Shown: piece by piece, positions 1-12,515 of the stretch | Layout: the number at the start of each line of letters is the position of its first letter | Position numbering within the stretch: the first letter of the stretch is position 1 | Assembly (NCBI GenBank): GCA_019054805.1 | Contig: JAHQIY010000005.1 | Coordinates: 5,377,501 to 5,441,500 of the forward strand | Length of the DNA: 64,000 nt | DNA from: Brachionus manjavacas | Lineage: Eukaryota; Rotifera; Eurotatoria; Ploima; Brachionidae | Reading direction: 5' to 3' | Position numbers and translations under genes: made by a program | Notes under the pieces: model-generated | The model's database searches: none | What the model was told of the DNA's origin: nothing | What the model saw: the letters and a program-made list of their open reading frames with translations, nothing else

Positions 1-99
1 AAAATTACAGAATTAATGTTTGTTTAAGTTGTTATTTAAGCATTTAAGCAAATAAAAGAAGTATCCTAAATTTTATTAATCAGTGCATACTTGACTTAT

Positions 100-425
100 G
101 TAAATAAAGAACCATAACATTTTTGAAAAAATCTGCCACATAAATCGCATTCCATTGGATTCGTATGCTTACTCAAAGCTCTCTTCACCGTCAATACTAT
201 ATCTTTTCATGCAGCGCACACTTCATGGGCATTTTGCGAAATTAGAGAAAGTTTTTCTTTTTCAGTATTAATTTGGATGCTTTCAAATTCAAAACAAACA
301 TAGCTAATACCATCTTGATCATTTTCAGAATCTAATTCACTCGAATTATCTTTTAATGTCAAAGAATCAGTTTTTGCTTAATTTTCTTCGTCACTATCAA
401 CTAAACGAAACCAAATAATTGAAAA
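100..425 (-). pseudogene. Decayed C2H2 zinc-finger-like coding fragment
   Basis: Read on the minus strand, one frame from about 425 to 100 looks like protein: an acidic stretch rich in Ser, Asp and Glu, then a segment containing MECDLCGRFFQKCYGSLFT, which starts like a C2H2 finger (CX2C then FF). The frame is interrupted by at least two stops (one in the acidic part, one shortly before the finger) and by a third where the first zinc-binding histidine would be expected. No start codon or splice sites could be assigned. I read it as a broken gene or transposon-protein scrap. It could also be chance coding-like sequence. Confidence 0.3.
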
Positions 426-1705
426 ATTCACGATTTTCTTTTTCCATTTTATTAATTTTTCGAAAATAAATCACTGCTTTTAAAATAGTTGCAAGAAGAT
501 TTCAAATTTACTACATGATTTTTTTGAATAATTTTTATTTAGCTTACTTTAGCATTAGAAGAGAAATTTAAAACTTTTGTCTTTAAAGATTTGATGGTGA
601 CCCATCAGAATACTTTTGGGACCCATTAAAATATTTTGGTGACCTATTAATTTGTAAATTTTTGGTATCGATGATCATATAATGTGTGACCCGAAAAAAA
701 AATATCCGGTCACCAAACTGATATAAGTCATCAAGTCACATATTACATGACCCCCTTGGTTCCCGATAATTAAATGCCTACAAACTACACCGAAAAAAAA
801 AGTGCTTAGAATAATTTTTTTATTTTTAGTTAGTATTTTATTTTACTTCCTATCTTTTTCACATAATGTAAACCCATTGGGGACATTTGACATTTTAAAA
901 TAAAAAAATCACTGCTATTTAAAATATTTTGATGATAAAAAAAAAGACCATAAAAAATTTTTTGTTCTAGATAAACAATTTCCAATAGTAACAAAAAAAA
1001 TATTTTGTAATTGAATTTTTTTGGAGTTTTTGATAGTTCGATTTGATTTAAGACTGGTGGAGTCTCGGAATGTTTAATATCCGAATTCGATTAAGTAGGC
1101 ATATCATGGGCTGCTTGATTTTTAGGACCAGCATACTTTCTATTAAGCGATGAAGGGGCTTTTTTTTACATCTCCCTCTTTTCATGTTTTAATTAGTAAA
1201 TCTAAAGGAATAAATTCAATGAAAATTGATGTCTGTTTTTTACGATAGGCTTAGTTTTATTTACAAATTGTGACCAAGTGAATGTTAGTGTGTAGATATA
1301 ACTTGTTTCCGATTAAACCTTTTTTCGAAAAATTAAGAAAAAGACCAATTCAACAATAATTTGTCCATGGATTTCAAAAATCTCTTCCAGAAAGTCTATC
1401 GCGTAGAATTGATATTTGCACTAAATCTAGTAAACGAAATTAAACTTTAGTTTATTCTAAAGTCGACGTTGTTTGGCTCTAAAGCAAATTTTGATATGAA
1501 GAATTGAAGTGGAAAAGGACTCAGATTCAGAAATCATTTTTTTTAATTGTAATTTTTTTTATTTTTCATCAAAAATACAGATATTTTTCTTATTTATTAA
1601 TTTGTAAATCTGTACCTAGTTTTTGCCCCTTCACAATAAAAATATAAAAAAAACTTTTAATAAAGTTGAAAAAGATAAAATAAAATAAAAAGGAAAAATA
1701 AGAGA
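426..1705. other. AT-rich intergenic DNA, no gene seen
   Basis: No supported gene. Around 595-660 three imperfect units of about 22-25 bases begin with GACCCATTA-like words. Around 676-750 a weak inverted repeat (about 12 of 14 bases) pairs ATATAATGTGTGAC with its complement. The rest is A/T runs. Confidence 0.5.
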
Positions 1706-3160
1706 TTTTTAGTATGTATTTATTTGTTTTCTGTACCAAGCTTACGCTTCTTAAGAATGAGTATAAAAAAAATAAAGATAAAAAGTAAAATTAAGTTTAA
1801 ATAAAATAAATCATAAAAGAAAAAGTTAAGTGAGTTTTGTTAAAATAAATAATAATTAAAAGAATTTTTTTCACATGTAGTAATGTAAATGGACAATATA
1901 TTCTGCTATGGCATTTTTTTAATACGCAATCTTTATTTTAAACTATTTTTTTTTTAATAATTAAAGTTATTTGTTTACTTATTTTCGAGCGATCCAACAA
2001 CGGTGGAGACTTTCTTCTGGGTAAAACCCTTATTTTTTTTAACAGTAACAAATAAAAGTTAAGTTATGTAAGTTAGAATAAAATTTATTTAAAAAAGGGA
2101 TTTTAAAATATATAATTTCATGTGATACATATTTACAAATTTGAAGTTTCAGGGAAGTGAGAAGAAATAGTTAAGTAGCAATTACGCAGTGGAGTCGGGT
2201 ATTGGATGAATCTTGATTCGAAACCCTTCATATACTCCTCTACCAGTTTGGTTACTAATGGAACCGAATTGCTCAGTTCCCCTCCAACATATCTCTCGCA
2301 CAACTCAAATAGAGACTTTTAAAGTTTTAGTTTTTGATCGATTTTTGATTTGTAATCAAACTGCTGAGTTTTGAATGCCCTGGATTCTTTGATATTTGAT
2401 TCTGAAAATAAGCTGAGACAGGGAAATGAATAGTCTAAAATTGAATATTTAAATGATTCCTAAATATTACCTAATGTATGATTATTTAAGCCGCATTTTT
2501 TCTTGACAATATTTTAATTAAATTAAACCTTGAGTTACAGCGTTTTATTTCTATTTGGAATATCATTGATAAATAAACTGAACAATAGAGGATTACTGAA
2601 CCTTGAAGGACACCTGCAGTTATTAAATATTCATCACTTATTTGACCATTTACATTTACTTTGAAAAACCCGAGTTCAAAAAATTTTTTTATCCAAAGGA
2701 TAAGAAAGACTGTCAAGGTCATTTTAATTAGTAAATAAATAAATTCGTCTTTCACAACCCTATCAAAAGCGTTTGAGATTTCGGAACCTGATTGTTCTTG
2801 ACTTTAAGTTCTTTTCGAAACATTCTAATGTAAATAATCCTCTAGGAGCTTACCATAATAGCTTGTCATACTAATGGTCATTTAATGGGGATGTTTTTTT
2901 TGGAATCTTGGTTATGAATGCAGTTTTCCATTCTTGATTCATTGATTCATTGATTAAGAATGGCTTACCAAAATATTCAAATTAAGTTCCTTTAATTAAA
3001 TGTCAGTTTAAGTATTAATAAAATCAGAATATTGATTTAAGGTCGAGGACAAGAATTCTCCAAAATATCTTCCGTTTTTACTTCTGTCTTTCTGTATAAG
3101 TTCTTGATTATTTGATAAAAAATTCCAATATTTGCTTAATGATCGCTGGATATCGAATCA
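1706..3160 (-). mobile_element. Degenerate LINE remnant (same family as 23.6-25.7 kb)
   Basis: On the minus strand this matches, piece by piece, the better LINE copy at 23575-25750. The 3' end (TTTATTTGTTTTCTGTACC on the plus strand near 1718) is followed by an A-rich 3' UTR, the C-terminal coding part (2150-2320) and reverse-transcriptase pieces. The most legible is at 2486-2755, containing FKVNVNGQISDEYLITAG followed by VLQGSVI, the RT motif that reads VPQGSVI in the better copy. The catalytic FADD box is deleted here and the frame is broken repeatedly, so the copy is dead. The 5' limit is unclear; similarity fades after about 3100. Confidence 0.65.
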
Positions 3161-4190
3161 AATTTCTATGAAATCCCAAAGTCATCCAAAATATTTTTGA
3201 AAAGTTTTATAATTACTTAAGTAATCAAAATTAATTAATAATTTGTTGTTTAATCGAGTCAAAAACCATTGAAGCATTATCGGGATGTGGAAAATAGGGT
3301 ATGTCTTGAAAAAATTCATTTTGCTCCCATTCATTTTCAATAAAATGAGAAGTAAGTAAAAGATAATGATCCTAAATAATAGACGACCAAACATCACTTG
3401 TAATATTTGATTATTTTCTGTGATATTTTTTTTTTGATTTCAAATTTTTTTTTAATTTTCCTCAAAGTTTTTCTGACAGGAAGAACGCTTTTTGAATGAA
3501 ATGCATAGATAAATTTTCTAAATTTTTTATCGTCTGAAACCGAAAAGAGTTGCATATCGAATATAACAAAATCCATAAAAGTTCAGAAATTTTATCTTAT
3601 TCTTCAAAATATTTCTTTAGGATTTTGAGGACTAATAGCTTCCTCAATGGCATCTTGACCTCTTGGATCATTAATGCCGTGAACATTTACGAGATGCGTT
3701 GCCAAAATACTATTTCCGAAATAATTGAATACTCTCAATTCATCGTTCAATTTACTCTAAATTTTTTGATCATTTTTTCTTATCTGAGTTCAAATATAAT
3801 TTTCGTTTATTTTTTTTTTTAATTAGGATACAAATTGTAAATTTTAGTTGCCTTTTCGGAAGAATAAAATATATTTTGAGGTTTTGAAAGTCTTTGAACG
3901 TTCAGTCTAAATAAAATGTTACTTTTTCAAGATTGAAGATGTCAAAAAATTGCCGGAGACAAGAAGTTACTCGATTTTTGATTTCACTTTCTCTCTGTAG
4001 ATTTTAACATTTTATTTCTTGATACTTTTTCGATGCTGTTACAATCAATGGTTTCAAAGTTGAAAAAATTTTCAGAAGAATAATACAATGATAATCAATT
4101 TAAAAACGGTATGAAACGAATAAAAGATTCCTTCTCGAAAGAATCAGATCAGTTATTTATAAATTTGAATGGTCCCACCGTTCTATACAG
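3161..4190. other. Unassigned AT-rich stretch, possibly retroelement debris
   Basis: Short open frames on both strands (for example 3182-3397 minus and 3550-3822 plus) show no motif I recognise. The position, between a LINE remnant and a zinc-knuckle fragment, suggests decayed retroelement sequence, but I cannot support a specific call. Confidence 0.3.
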
Positions 4191-4194
4191 GTTA

Positions 4195-4912
4195 AAGTGC
4201 GTAATTTGAATTGATGGACAAAGCAAAATTGCTTTTATTGCAATGATGAAGGTCACAATATTGCAAGATTTCCTGTAAAGAATCAGGCTTGCAAAAAATG
4301 TAATCAAAAATTACATTTGACTCAGAAATGCTCATTTGCTGAGAGATTTAAACGATCGAAAGAGTCCAAAATCAACTATAACGAACTAGAGATTCAAGAA
4401 GAAGAAGAAGAAATTTCTCAAATAGAAACAAACATTTTAGACACGATTTAGACATTTTAGACCGAAACTCTTGAGCTCACAAAAAACGAGGCAGCAAATG
4501 ATCTATCTCTCCTGTCGTCACAGTCCAGTCAAAAAACATACTCCAGTTCTATGTGAACGAGTTAACTGCTCAAATTTGGAAAAATCAAGGAATCAATCTA
4601 AAAATTCTTTAAAATACCTTTTTACCAATGTTCAAACAAGTATGCAAATCAAGCGCGTTTCAGAATCCGACAATTCACATCAGCAGAATTGAAAAAAATA
4701 AAAGATCATCCTAATAATAAAGAAAATAGTGAACTTAATGACGTATTTCAAGACAATAATATTGGACTCACATCAAATGAAAACAACACCGATTTTATAC
4801 CAATTCAGTCCAACTCAAATGTACAATGAAGAAAAATCTATCAAAAAAAAACTTTTTTTTTATTTTTTAAGCTATCAAAAAAGTAAATTAGTTAGTAAAA
4901 AATATAGACCTT
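4195..4912 (+). mobile_element. Retroelement zinc-knuckle (ORF1/gag-like) fossil
   Basis: The plus strand encodes two CCHC-type zinc knuckles in tandem near 4225-4335: CFYCNDEGHNIARF (last position not Cys) and a full CX2CX4HX4C unit, CKKCNQKLHLTQKC. An acidic Glu-rich stretch and a polar tail follow. Tandem knuckles of this kind are found in ORF1 of many LINEs and in gag-type proteins of other retroelements; I cannot tell which from this piece. It is a broken, partial fossil with no ends recognised. The T/A-rich sequence near 4840-4910 could be tail-like. Confidence 0.45.
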
Positions 4913-4914
4913 AA

Positions 4915-5550
4915 TTAAAATAAATTATTAAGATTCATATTTTAACTTAAAAAAAAATAAAATTTATAAAAAAAATGTTAATTAGTTGGACTTTAATTAC
5001 CCTTTTTAGTTTGAATGAGTCTCAAACAATTAATTTTTAAAAGATGGATTTCATTGCAATCTTTTATATTATTAATGATAAAATGAAAAAAAATACTTAA
5101 ACTTCACTAACACATTTTTATCGATTAATCGATTAATTTGATGATATGAGTAAATGAGAAAATCTTATATTATCTTCAAAAACTAACATCATTATATTTT
5201 AACATCAAATCTTCATCAAATATTCGTCTCAAAATCGAATAAACTTTAAAGTAACCTAAAATTTATGTTAATTAGGCGATATTTATTTGAATATTGTTTC
5301 AATATTGAATGTCTAAGTGTGACAGAAAAAGGATGAATTCCACACTGGTTGGGAAGGTTTCTCGGGATAATTTTTTAAGATTTAGAAAATAAAAATTTGG
5401 TTTGAAAATAAAATGAATTCGAAAATATTATTTTATTTACATTTTGATGTTAAAATTAAAAAAAAATCAATAATATCTCAGAAAGAAAAAAATTAAAATT
5501 CAAAAATCAACTAAAAAACTCAATTTGAGCAATTTGTGTAGCCTAAATAA
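4915..5550. other. Intergenic, no gene seen
   Basis: AT-rich spacer between retroelement debris and the 3' end of the HECTD3-like gene. It should hold that gene's 3' UTR on the minus strand. I see no other feature. Confidence 0.5.
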
Positions 5551-5551
5551 T

Positions 5552-8500
5552 TCATAACGTTTCATAGGAAGAACAGTCTGTATCAATAGCCACACAATTA
5601 TAAATTGCATATCGCAATTTTTCTTCAGCCACTTGAGCACTATAAAAATCATATTTTTTAGATTATTAAAAAATAAAGAAAATACTTTGGATAAGATGGA
5701 AAATAAATTGAACAATTGCAGGTTGAAGAGTCCGGAAAGCTTGTTGCTGGTCTTAAATAAAAAATTAGAAATGAATTTCATTTAATAAACAATTGCTCAC
5801 TGATCTGAAGAGAAAAAAAATATTTTCACCGGTAATCGTTTTCTGCCCGTAACAAAACGAACAAATTTGCTTCGTTCTTCATTCGTAAAATTACTAATTG
5901 CTTCCCAAAAGTACTTAACTGTATTATCATCCGGAGATATGTCTTCATCATAATCAACTAAATCCAAAAAATAATGTCAAATTTATTTTTTTTTTTAAAT
6001 TAATACTTGACATCTTAAGATCTTCAACTGATATATTTGCAGCACCACATATATTAAATTCAAACTCCGACCATGTAAAAATACTGAATATATGTTTGGA
6101 TAAAACTGATTGTAATCCACGTTTAATAGCTTCTATCTAAAATTTCAAGAGTTTTTAATAAGATTTCTTTTTAATGATAAAAGTAAAAAAATTTTAATGA
6201 ATAAATTAATTGTTATGCAACCAAGTTCTAAATTATATTTGGTTCACTCAGTGGTCACCAATTCAAATAACGACTCTTCGTGATATAAATAAATAAGTCG
6301 ACCGTACATAATTTAGAACTTGGTTAAGTTAAAAATTTGACCATATATTCTACCAGATAAAATAGAAAATTGATCATGGGCCAAGATAGCTAACAGGAAA
6401 TGACCATAAAAATTTACACAATGAAAAAATTTCCAAATAAGAACAATTGTTGGAATATTTAAATGCAAGTTCTATCAAAAAATTAACAGTGTAATCCAAC
6501 TTCCATTTAAAATAACCGGAACCGTTGACAGGCTTATAAAGATATCTAAAAATTTGACTCTCTAAAAATCTTAAAAATAATTTAATCAAATTGGAATGGA
6601 TATTTTGACGCATAAAAGTTATTGAAAGATTAAGAGAAAACAAGTTACACAATATTTTTTTGGAAAATTTTAGAGGAAGAATTTCTTTTTTTGTCTTTTT
6701 TTGTTTTTTGTAAAATCCATTTTTAAATTAAAAAAAAATTTTGTAATTAAGAGTTTTGAGTTTAAAACTTAGCGAAAGGTGAATAAAAATATCCTAAAAA
6801 CATTTTGTACATTTTTTTTATTCTTAAAGAGGGAGAAGAGATCCCAAAAATTTCAGAAGAAAACAAGATTTTTGATAGAGTAGGATCATTTTGTTTGAAA
6901 AAATTTCTTACAGTGTTGGAAACTCTTTTTTCAAGTCAAGCATAAATTTTTTCTTTATTTCTAAAAATTAAAAAAGTTTTAAATGACATATATTTCACTA
7001 AGCATTACAAATGACTAATTTTAGATGGATCACATTTTACAGAGGTAGACCACTCAAAGTAACACCTACCTTAAAGGAAGACCAGAATTATTTTACGTTT
7101 TTAGATAACCTCAAACATCGTTTCAGCACATTCTCAAAAACAAAAATACATTTTAAATTTAAAAATATTCTTTTTGATGAAAACTTTTATAACCCTAACC
7201 TAACCCCTTACAATGTCCTACACACTTTTTCTTTTTTTGACAAATTATTTATAGTATGCGGCTCAGGTGTTCAAAAAATAAATTCTTGATTCTTTTTTAT
7301 TATCAGATAAGTGTCAGGTACAAAACGTCTGCTAAAATAGTTTTAAAATTTGAGAAGTCTTAGCATTAATGTTATTGATCGCCTAAACAAACACACAAAA
7401 TCTACAATTTCTTCTTTATTCTATTTTATAACTTTTTTTTTATATCAAATTCAAACATTAATTGTAACTAGATTAAACTTTAATTCGAATTTCCTTGTAA
7501 AAATATTCATGATTATTGTATTCGATATTAAAATTATGCTCAATTAAAATTAAATCGTTTTTTTTTTCTTAAATTTTTTTATTTTAATATAGAAATAATT
7601 TTTCTTATTCGTCTTATAAAATTTAAAACAAAATATTATTTTATACAAAATAATATTACGTTGGGCTGAAAAAATAACTTAATTTAATTTTAAAATTATT
7701 GACAGAATTTTTTTTTGCTGCATTGCAACCTGAATCAGAATTGCCATATAAATTCTGGTTCAAAATCAGGCATGTACAAAATTTAAAAAGCCATTTAAGT
7801 CTTTCCAAGTTTTTTCAAAGTCAAGTCAGCAATTTCACTTGTATATTTGAAGTTGAGAATAATTTTGCACTAAGATATAAATCTTTAAAACTGTAGTTTT
7901 TAAACAGATTAAATTTTATATTGGATTTATGATGATTTACAACTTTAAAGCTTGATTTTTTTAAACCCTTTTTATTTCGAATAAAAATTTTGAGTCATGT
8001 CATCTGACTAGACTTGACTTTACTAAAAAATCTTCATTTAAAAAAAAAAATTAAAATATTCTTGAATTTTTTGTTTTCGAAATTTAAAAAAAAAATGTGT
8101 TGAAAAGTGCTAGGGTTGTTTTTAAGTATATTGTGTTTTTTAGTTTTTTAGACGACAAAAACAATCATCTTACTATTTGATTTCTCCTGAGAAACCTGGT
8201 CGAAAAAAAAATTTGTCCATATTAAAAAAAATTTCTTGCTTTAATTAAGTAAAATTCTTGGACTTAATTATTAAATAGATATAAAAAAATTCACCTGTTT
8301 ATCTGATTCGGACATTCGTACTTTTTTGACTTTTTCACAATATTCCAATCTTTGACCATATTCAACTGGAACGTGATTTCCATTCGGTTTTAGCATAAAT
8401 AAGCTTCCATCACTTAAAGTACAAGACCATGTTATCTCATTGGCATATTTTGAATCATATTCAGACATATCCATCTTTTCTATTGTCTCTAAAAGCTGCA

Positions 8501-11500
8501 CTTGAGAATGATCAACAGTAACAAAGTCATTTTTCCATGATATTTTTTCACCAGATATTTTCTTCCAGAAAAATGGGGCCATAAATAAAGCAAGAGTTTC
8601 TTTGGATCGAACACATGCGCCCATTAGCTTACCAATGAATTCAAATTCGTCAAAGAGGTTACAGGACGGATTCGCTACAAACATGTCTCTAAAAGTGTTC
8701 AGGTCACTCTGAAGCTGATTTGGCGATCTGATAAAAAAAGGCAACGGAACAGCTGTATCTAATTCGTTAGGACACAGCTCTTCGGATATATCTGACAAAC
8801 TATCTCTAAATCCACCTCCTTGATCTATTATGCCTTCCCCAATAAATTTACACTCCCACCATTGATCTACACTTTTTTCCCATCTAAATTTGTTGATTTT
8901 TTTTTTCGATTTAAAAAATTTTAAAATTAAAAAAAATAAAATTTACCTGAAACTTGAAGATTTGGAAAGATTGTTGTAAATTTGCATAAAAATTGTGTTT
9001 TGATAATTGGGATCTAAATTTGTTTTTCCGCGATATGCAAAAGCCAGTGGTCTATCGATATAAACAAGTGGCAAATAGCATAGAGTAACTGGAACTGAGT
9101 TGAAAATTTTTTCCAAAAGAAAAATTCGTTTTGTTGACAAGACGAGTATTTTTTTGACAGATGAAACTAATTTATGGAAGAATTCGCCATAGGTCCAAGA
9201 TGGCAAAATCGCATCCATGCATAAATCGAATAATTTAACAAAACGGAGCAGCAGTTCAGCTCGACGATACAAAAATATTGGCTTATAGTTGCTTAGTCTT
9301 GGAAAATTTCTCTCCAATTTGGAATAAGAAAATATTTCTGAAGGAATCGGGTCATCCTCGTCGGATTTGGGGAAAAGTTTTAGTCCAAATATCCGGCAAT
9401 TTGTTCCTGCATTTCCTTTGGTAGCAAAATTTTTTATTTTTTTTTAACAATTAAAAAAACTTACTTTGACAAGATTCTATGCGTATTTCTAGATAATTGA
9501 ATGCTTTTTGACAATTTTCAAGAACAAGAACATCGCCATCATCTCCCTTAAGTCCACTAATTTGATAAAATAAATTATTATTTAATTGATATTTCAGAGC
9601 TTGAAAAACAAAATTTTACGATTTAACCACTATCCTATTAAGCTCTTGTATATCTTCAGGATTATTACCACCATGAACTGATACATCTTTTGGCATGAAC
9701 AACCTATGTGACTTATTAACCACAATATAAAGCTGTCTAGATAAATAAATTAAAAAATTTTTTTCTTAAAAAATCAAAAATCACTTAATGACAATATTCG
9801 GTTTAAGAAATAAACGAATAGAATTAACATTGTATGATGAAGAATACGCATCACTTTCCCAAAATGTTCTTCGGTCTAAACTAATTAAATAGTCTGTGTC
9901 TGACGAGGTCTAAAATAAAAATTATTAAGTACTAATATTATAAAGATTAATTTTATTATTAAATTTTAAATTAAATTCCAACAAAAGTATAAAAAATTAT
10001 TTCCGATTACTTCAATTTACTTAAAATTTAGTATTCCTAAAATCAAGTCTTTACTTTAAAAAAATATTGACAGAAAATTAAAGAGATTTAAAGAATTATT
10101 ATTTTCATTAATTTTTTTATTCACTATTATTATAAATTAATTAAGTTTATTATTTTTTATTGTTATAAAAAACAATTCTAAAAAGATTTTTGAAATTAAA
10201 AGGATGAATTTTTAAAAATTAAAATTTATTATTAAAAAGAAGATAACTATAAAATAAACGATACCCTTGTTGATCCGACTAATCCCATTTATAATATAAT
10301 ATAATATAAATGTAGAAAACTTGATAATTCGGAATTAAGATTGAATTAAAAAATGTCTGATAAAAGAATATTTTATTTACAAGATTTTTCTGTTTATTTA
10401 ACTATTTTTTTAGGATTTGTGAATTTTTAAACAAGGAACATAAACAAAAATTTTAAATTTAAATAACTTTTCTAGTTTAGGTCTAAAACTCGTTCCACAA
10501 AATTTGTCAAATGATTCAAACTTTGAATAGACCAGCCCAACCCAAGTCTCAGAAAGTAAAATTTGATTCGAGATTTTAGAGCCAACTTTATTCAAGAATC
10601 AAACTAAAATTCAACTCGAATATAAACAATAAACTCATATTGTATTTTCTTTAAAAAATGTAAAACTAAATTAAACTAAATAAAATCCAAGTTATTAAAT
10701 TTTCAAGCAAAAATTTAATTTCTATTCAAATGTTTTTTCAAGATTAAATTTTTCGGAAGCATTTTTTTAGTTAAAATTTAAATTCATTTTTTTAACACAT
10801 GAAATGAAAAAAGTCAAAGACCCACAAGGAACGCGCAAACAATGGTAAATCCAAGTTGCTGATCATTTTATAATTATCAAATATTTAACGATTTTTGGCT
10901 AAAAAAATTTAAAAAATTTGTTTCAAAAAATTATGCTCTGATTTATTATAGGAAGTAGATTAAATTTGAATTTTCTACTCTGCAAAAATAAATTAACTTA
11001 AAAAATATTTTACTTCAAAGTAGACTAAAGAAAAATCAAGCTAAACATCAAAATTTTTCAAAATATTTTTGGAATATAATTATTATATTAGCTTGGTCAA
11101 TCGGTTAAAATTTAATTTTAATTGGTAATTTAAAGGCACTTGGAGAAAATTTTTTTTTTGTTTTCCGAGCTAAAATATTACTTAATAAAATCAATTTTAA
11201 AATCAGGAAAATTTAAAAATACATTCCTTTGCTATATTTTGCTAAATAAGTGAGTGATTTCTAAAAAATTAATGAAATAAAAAGCTTTCATCTGATAAAT
11301 TTCATATTTGAATTGATTGAAATGCATTCCGATCTAGTCAACAATCCTGAAGTTGAACATTTATTTATAAAATTTTTCTCTTACAGCTTTTTCTATCGAG
11401 AATCTTAACTCTTACTTTGGCCTAAAAATTTTAAACAGGATTTCTTTTTTCAGTACTTTCTATGTGTTATGTGCAAGGAGCTACCATAGGTGATCTCCTA

Positions 11501-12511
11501 GTAGGTCATCTCCGCAAGCTAGTCTTGCTGTAGCTTATATATATTATTATTTTTATTATTATTAAATTTAAATCAAATCCATTTTAAGTAAATTAAAGTT
11601 TAATTTTTGTTTTTTTTGGATTAAAATTATAACTAATGTTTTGTTAGTAACTGAAAAATCATACCCTTTGTGTTGAAAGTGTTATTGATTTAATGAAATT
11701 GCGTATACTTCCTGATACATCTGTATTAACAAAATCCTTAATCATTTCAACTAATTCCTCGTCTAAATCAATTGACCAGTTTCTTGGAAGCTCTGCAACT
11801 TGTTTCATTAGTTCTAAATTAGGTTTAAATTTTTGATCCATATCATATTGGTCACACTTAAGAGAATAGTAGTTTTCGACATAATGCATCCATCTAAATA
11901 AATTGAAAAATAAATAAATAAAAAAAAAAAAAATTTTGATTGTACTCTTTATTCAAATTGCTTGATTGTTTCTCATTTTTCAGCTCTGATATTTCAATCA
12001 GCTTAATTGGCTGTTCATTGGAATTAAATTTGTACTTAAGTAACCAAAGTGGACGCTTTAAAGTAACTGATTTGGCTTTTTTCGAGTCTATTTCGTCAAT
12101 ATTAAAGACCTTAATTTTAGTTATCAGAATCCATTTTCCCAAAGTGTTGATGCGGATTACGCTGTTTGATACCAAGTAATCAATCGAATGTTTGTCTAGG
12201 ACTCTGTCAGAATTGAGGTACTCAAAGTTGTTGATTATGGCATCGTATGTGGCTTGATCGTCCACAGGACAGTCAAAAAGGTAAATGCTCGATTCGTAAT
12301 TGAATTGGTTATTAATGGCAGAAGATGAATTCATGGGTGAGTTTAAGTTGATGCATGATTCATCTAGTTTATAATAAATTTTGGCTCGATAGTATCCAAG
12401 CGGCTTCGGAAATGGCTTATTTGATGCCAAACATTCGGTACATTCCTCAAAAGCTCTCATAAATTTGAGGGTTTTTTCCGTTTTGTTTATAGCATTTTTT
12501 CGCTTATTCAT
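5552..12511 (-). CDS. HECTD3: HECTD3-like HECT-domain E3 ubiquitin ligase
   Basis: Transfers ubiquitin from an E2 through a catalytic cysteine. I chained 11 exons (minus): 12511-11946, 11893-11665, 9909-9785, 9736-9620, 9556-9465, 9415-8947, 8883-8295, 6136-6007, 5957-5801, 5751-5686, 5639-5552. All introns are GT-AG, phases agree, and the total is 875 aa (human HECTD3, 861). A DOC/APC10-like region spans roughly residues 240-400 (FWESD, then [12 protein letters not shown]). The HECT domain runs from about 530: [10 protein letters not shown] precedes it, then [58 protein letters not shown] and the active-site loop [13 protein letters not shown], with Cys836 matching the family's catalytic Cys. 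The ATG at 12511 is the first in frame and lies 2 nt after an AG. Two introns are long (1.76 and 2.16 kb), the rest 46-63 nt. Identity is recalled from the human protein, not searched. Confidence 0.93.
6137..8294. other. Long HECTD3 intron 7 with small repeats
   Basis: This 2158-nt intron is far longer than most in the gene. It holds an inverted-repeat element (6219-6325), a perfect 11-bp-arm palindrome around 7632-7657 (AATATTATTTT, spacer ATAC), and small plus-strand open frames at 7011-7289 and 7699-7896 with no recognisable domain. I see no convincing nested gene. Confidence 0.6.
6219..6325. repeat. Short inverted-repeat element (MITE-like)
   Basis: AACCAAGTTCTAAATTAT at 6219-6236 is repeated as its exact reverse complement at 6308-6325, enclosing about 70 bp. 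Perfect 18-bp ends on a 107-bp unit fit a very short non-autonomous DNA transposon. I see no clear target-site duplication, so this stays tentative. Confidence 0.5.
9910..11664. other. Long HECTD3 intron 2
   Basis: AT-rich intron of 1755 nt between the second and third coding exons. A more GC-rich patch at about 11470-11540 has two similar words (GGTGATCTCC, AGGTCATCTCC) and runs into an ATT-rich tract; it may be the end of a decayed repeat. I see no gene inside it. Confidence 0.5.
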
Positions 12512-12515
12512 TTCT

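Noticed and set aside
7193-7208. AACCCTAACCTAACCCC as telomere-like repeat
   Set aside because: Only about two units inside an intron; too short to mean anything.
7011-7289. 92-codon plus-strand frame as a nested gene in the HECTD3 intron
   Set aside because: No recognisable motif or supporting splice or start context; could be chance in AT-rich DNA.
11940-12179. Plus-strand 79-codon frame
   Set aside because: Antisense to HECTD3 exon 1.
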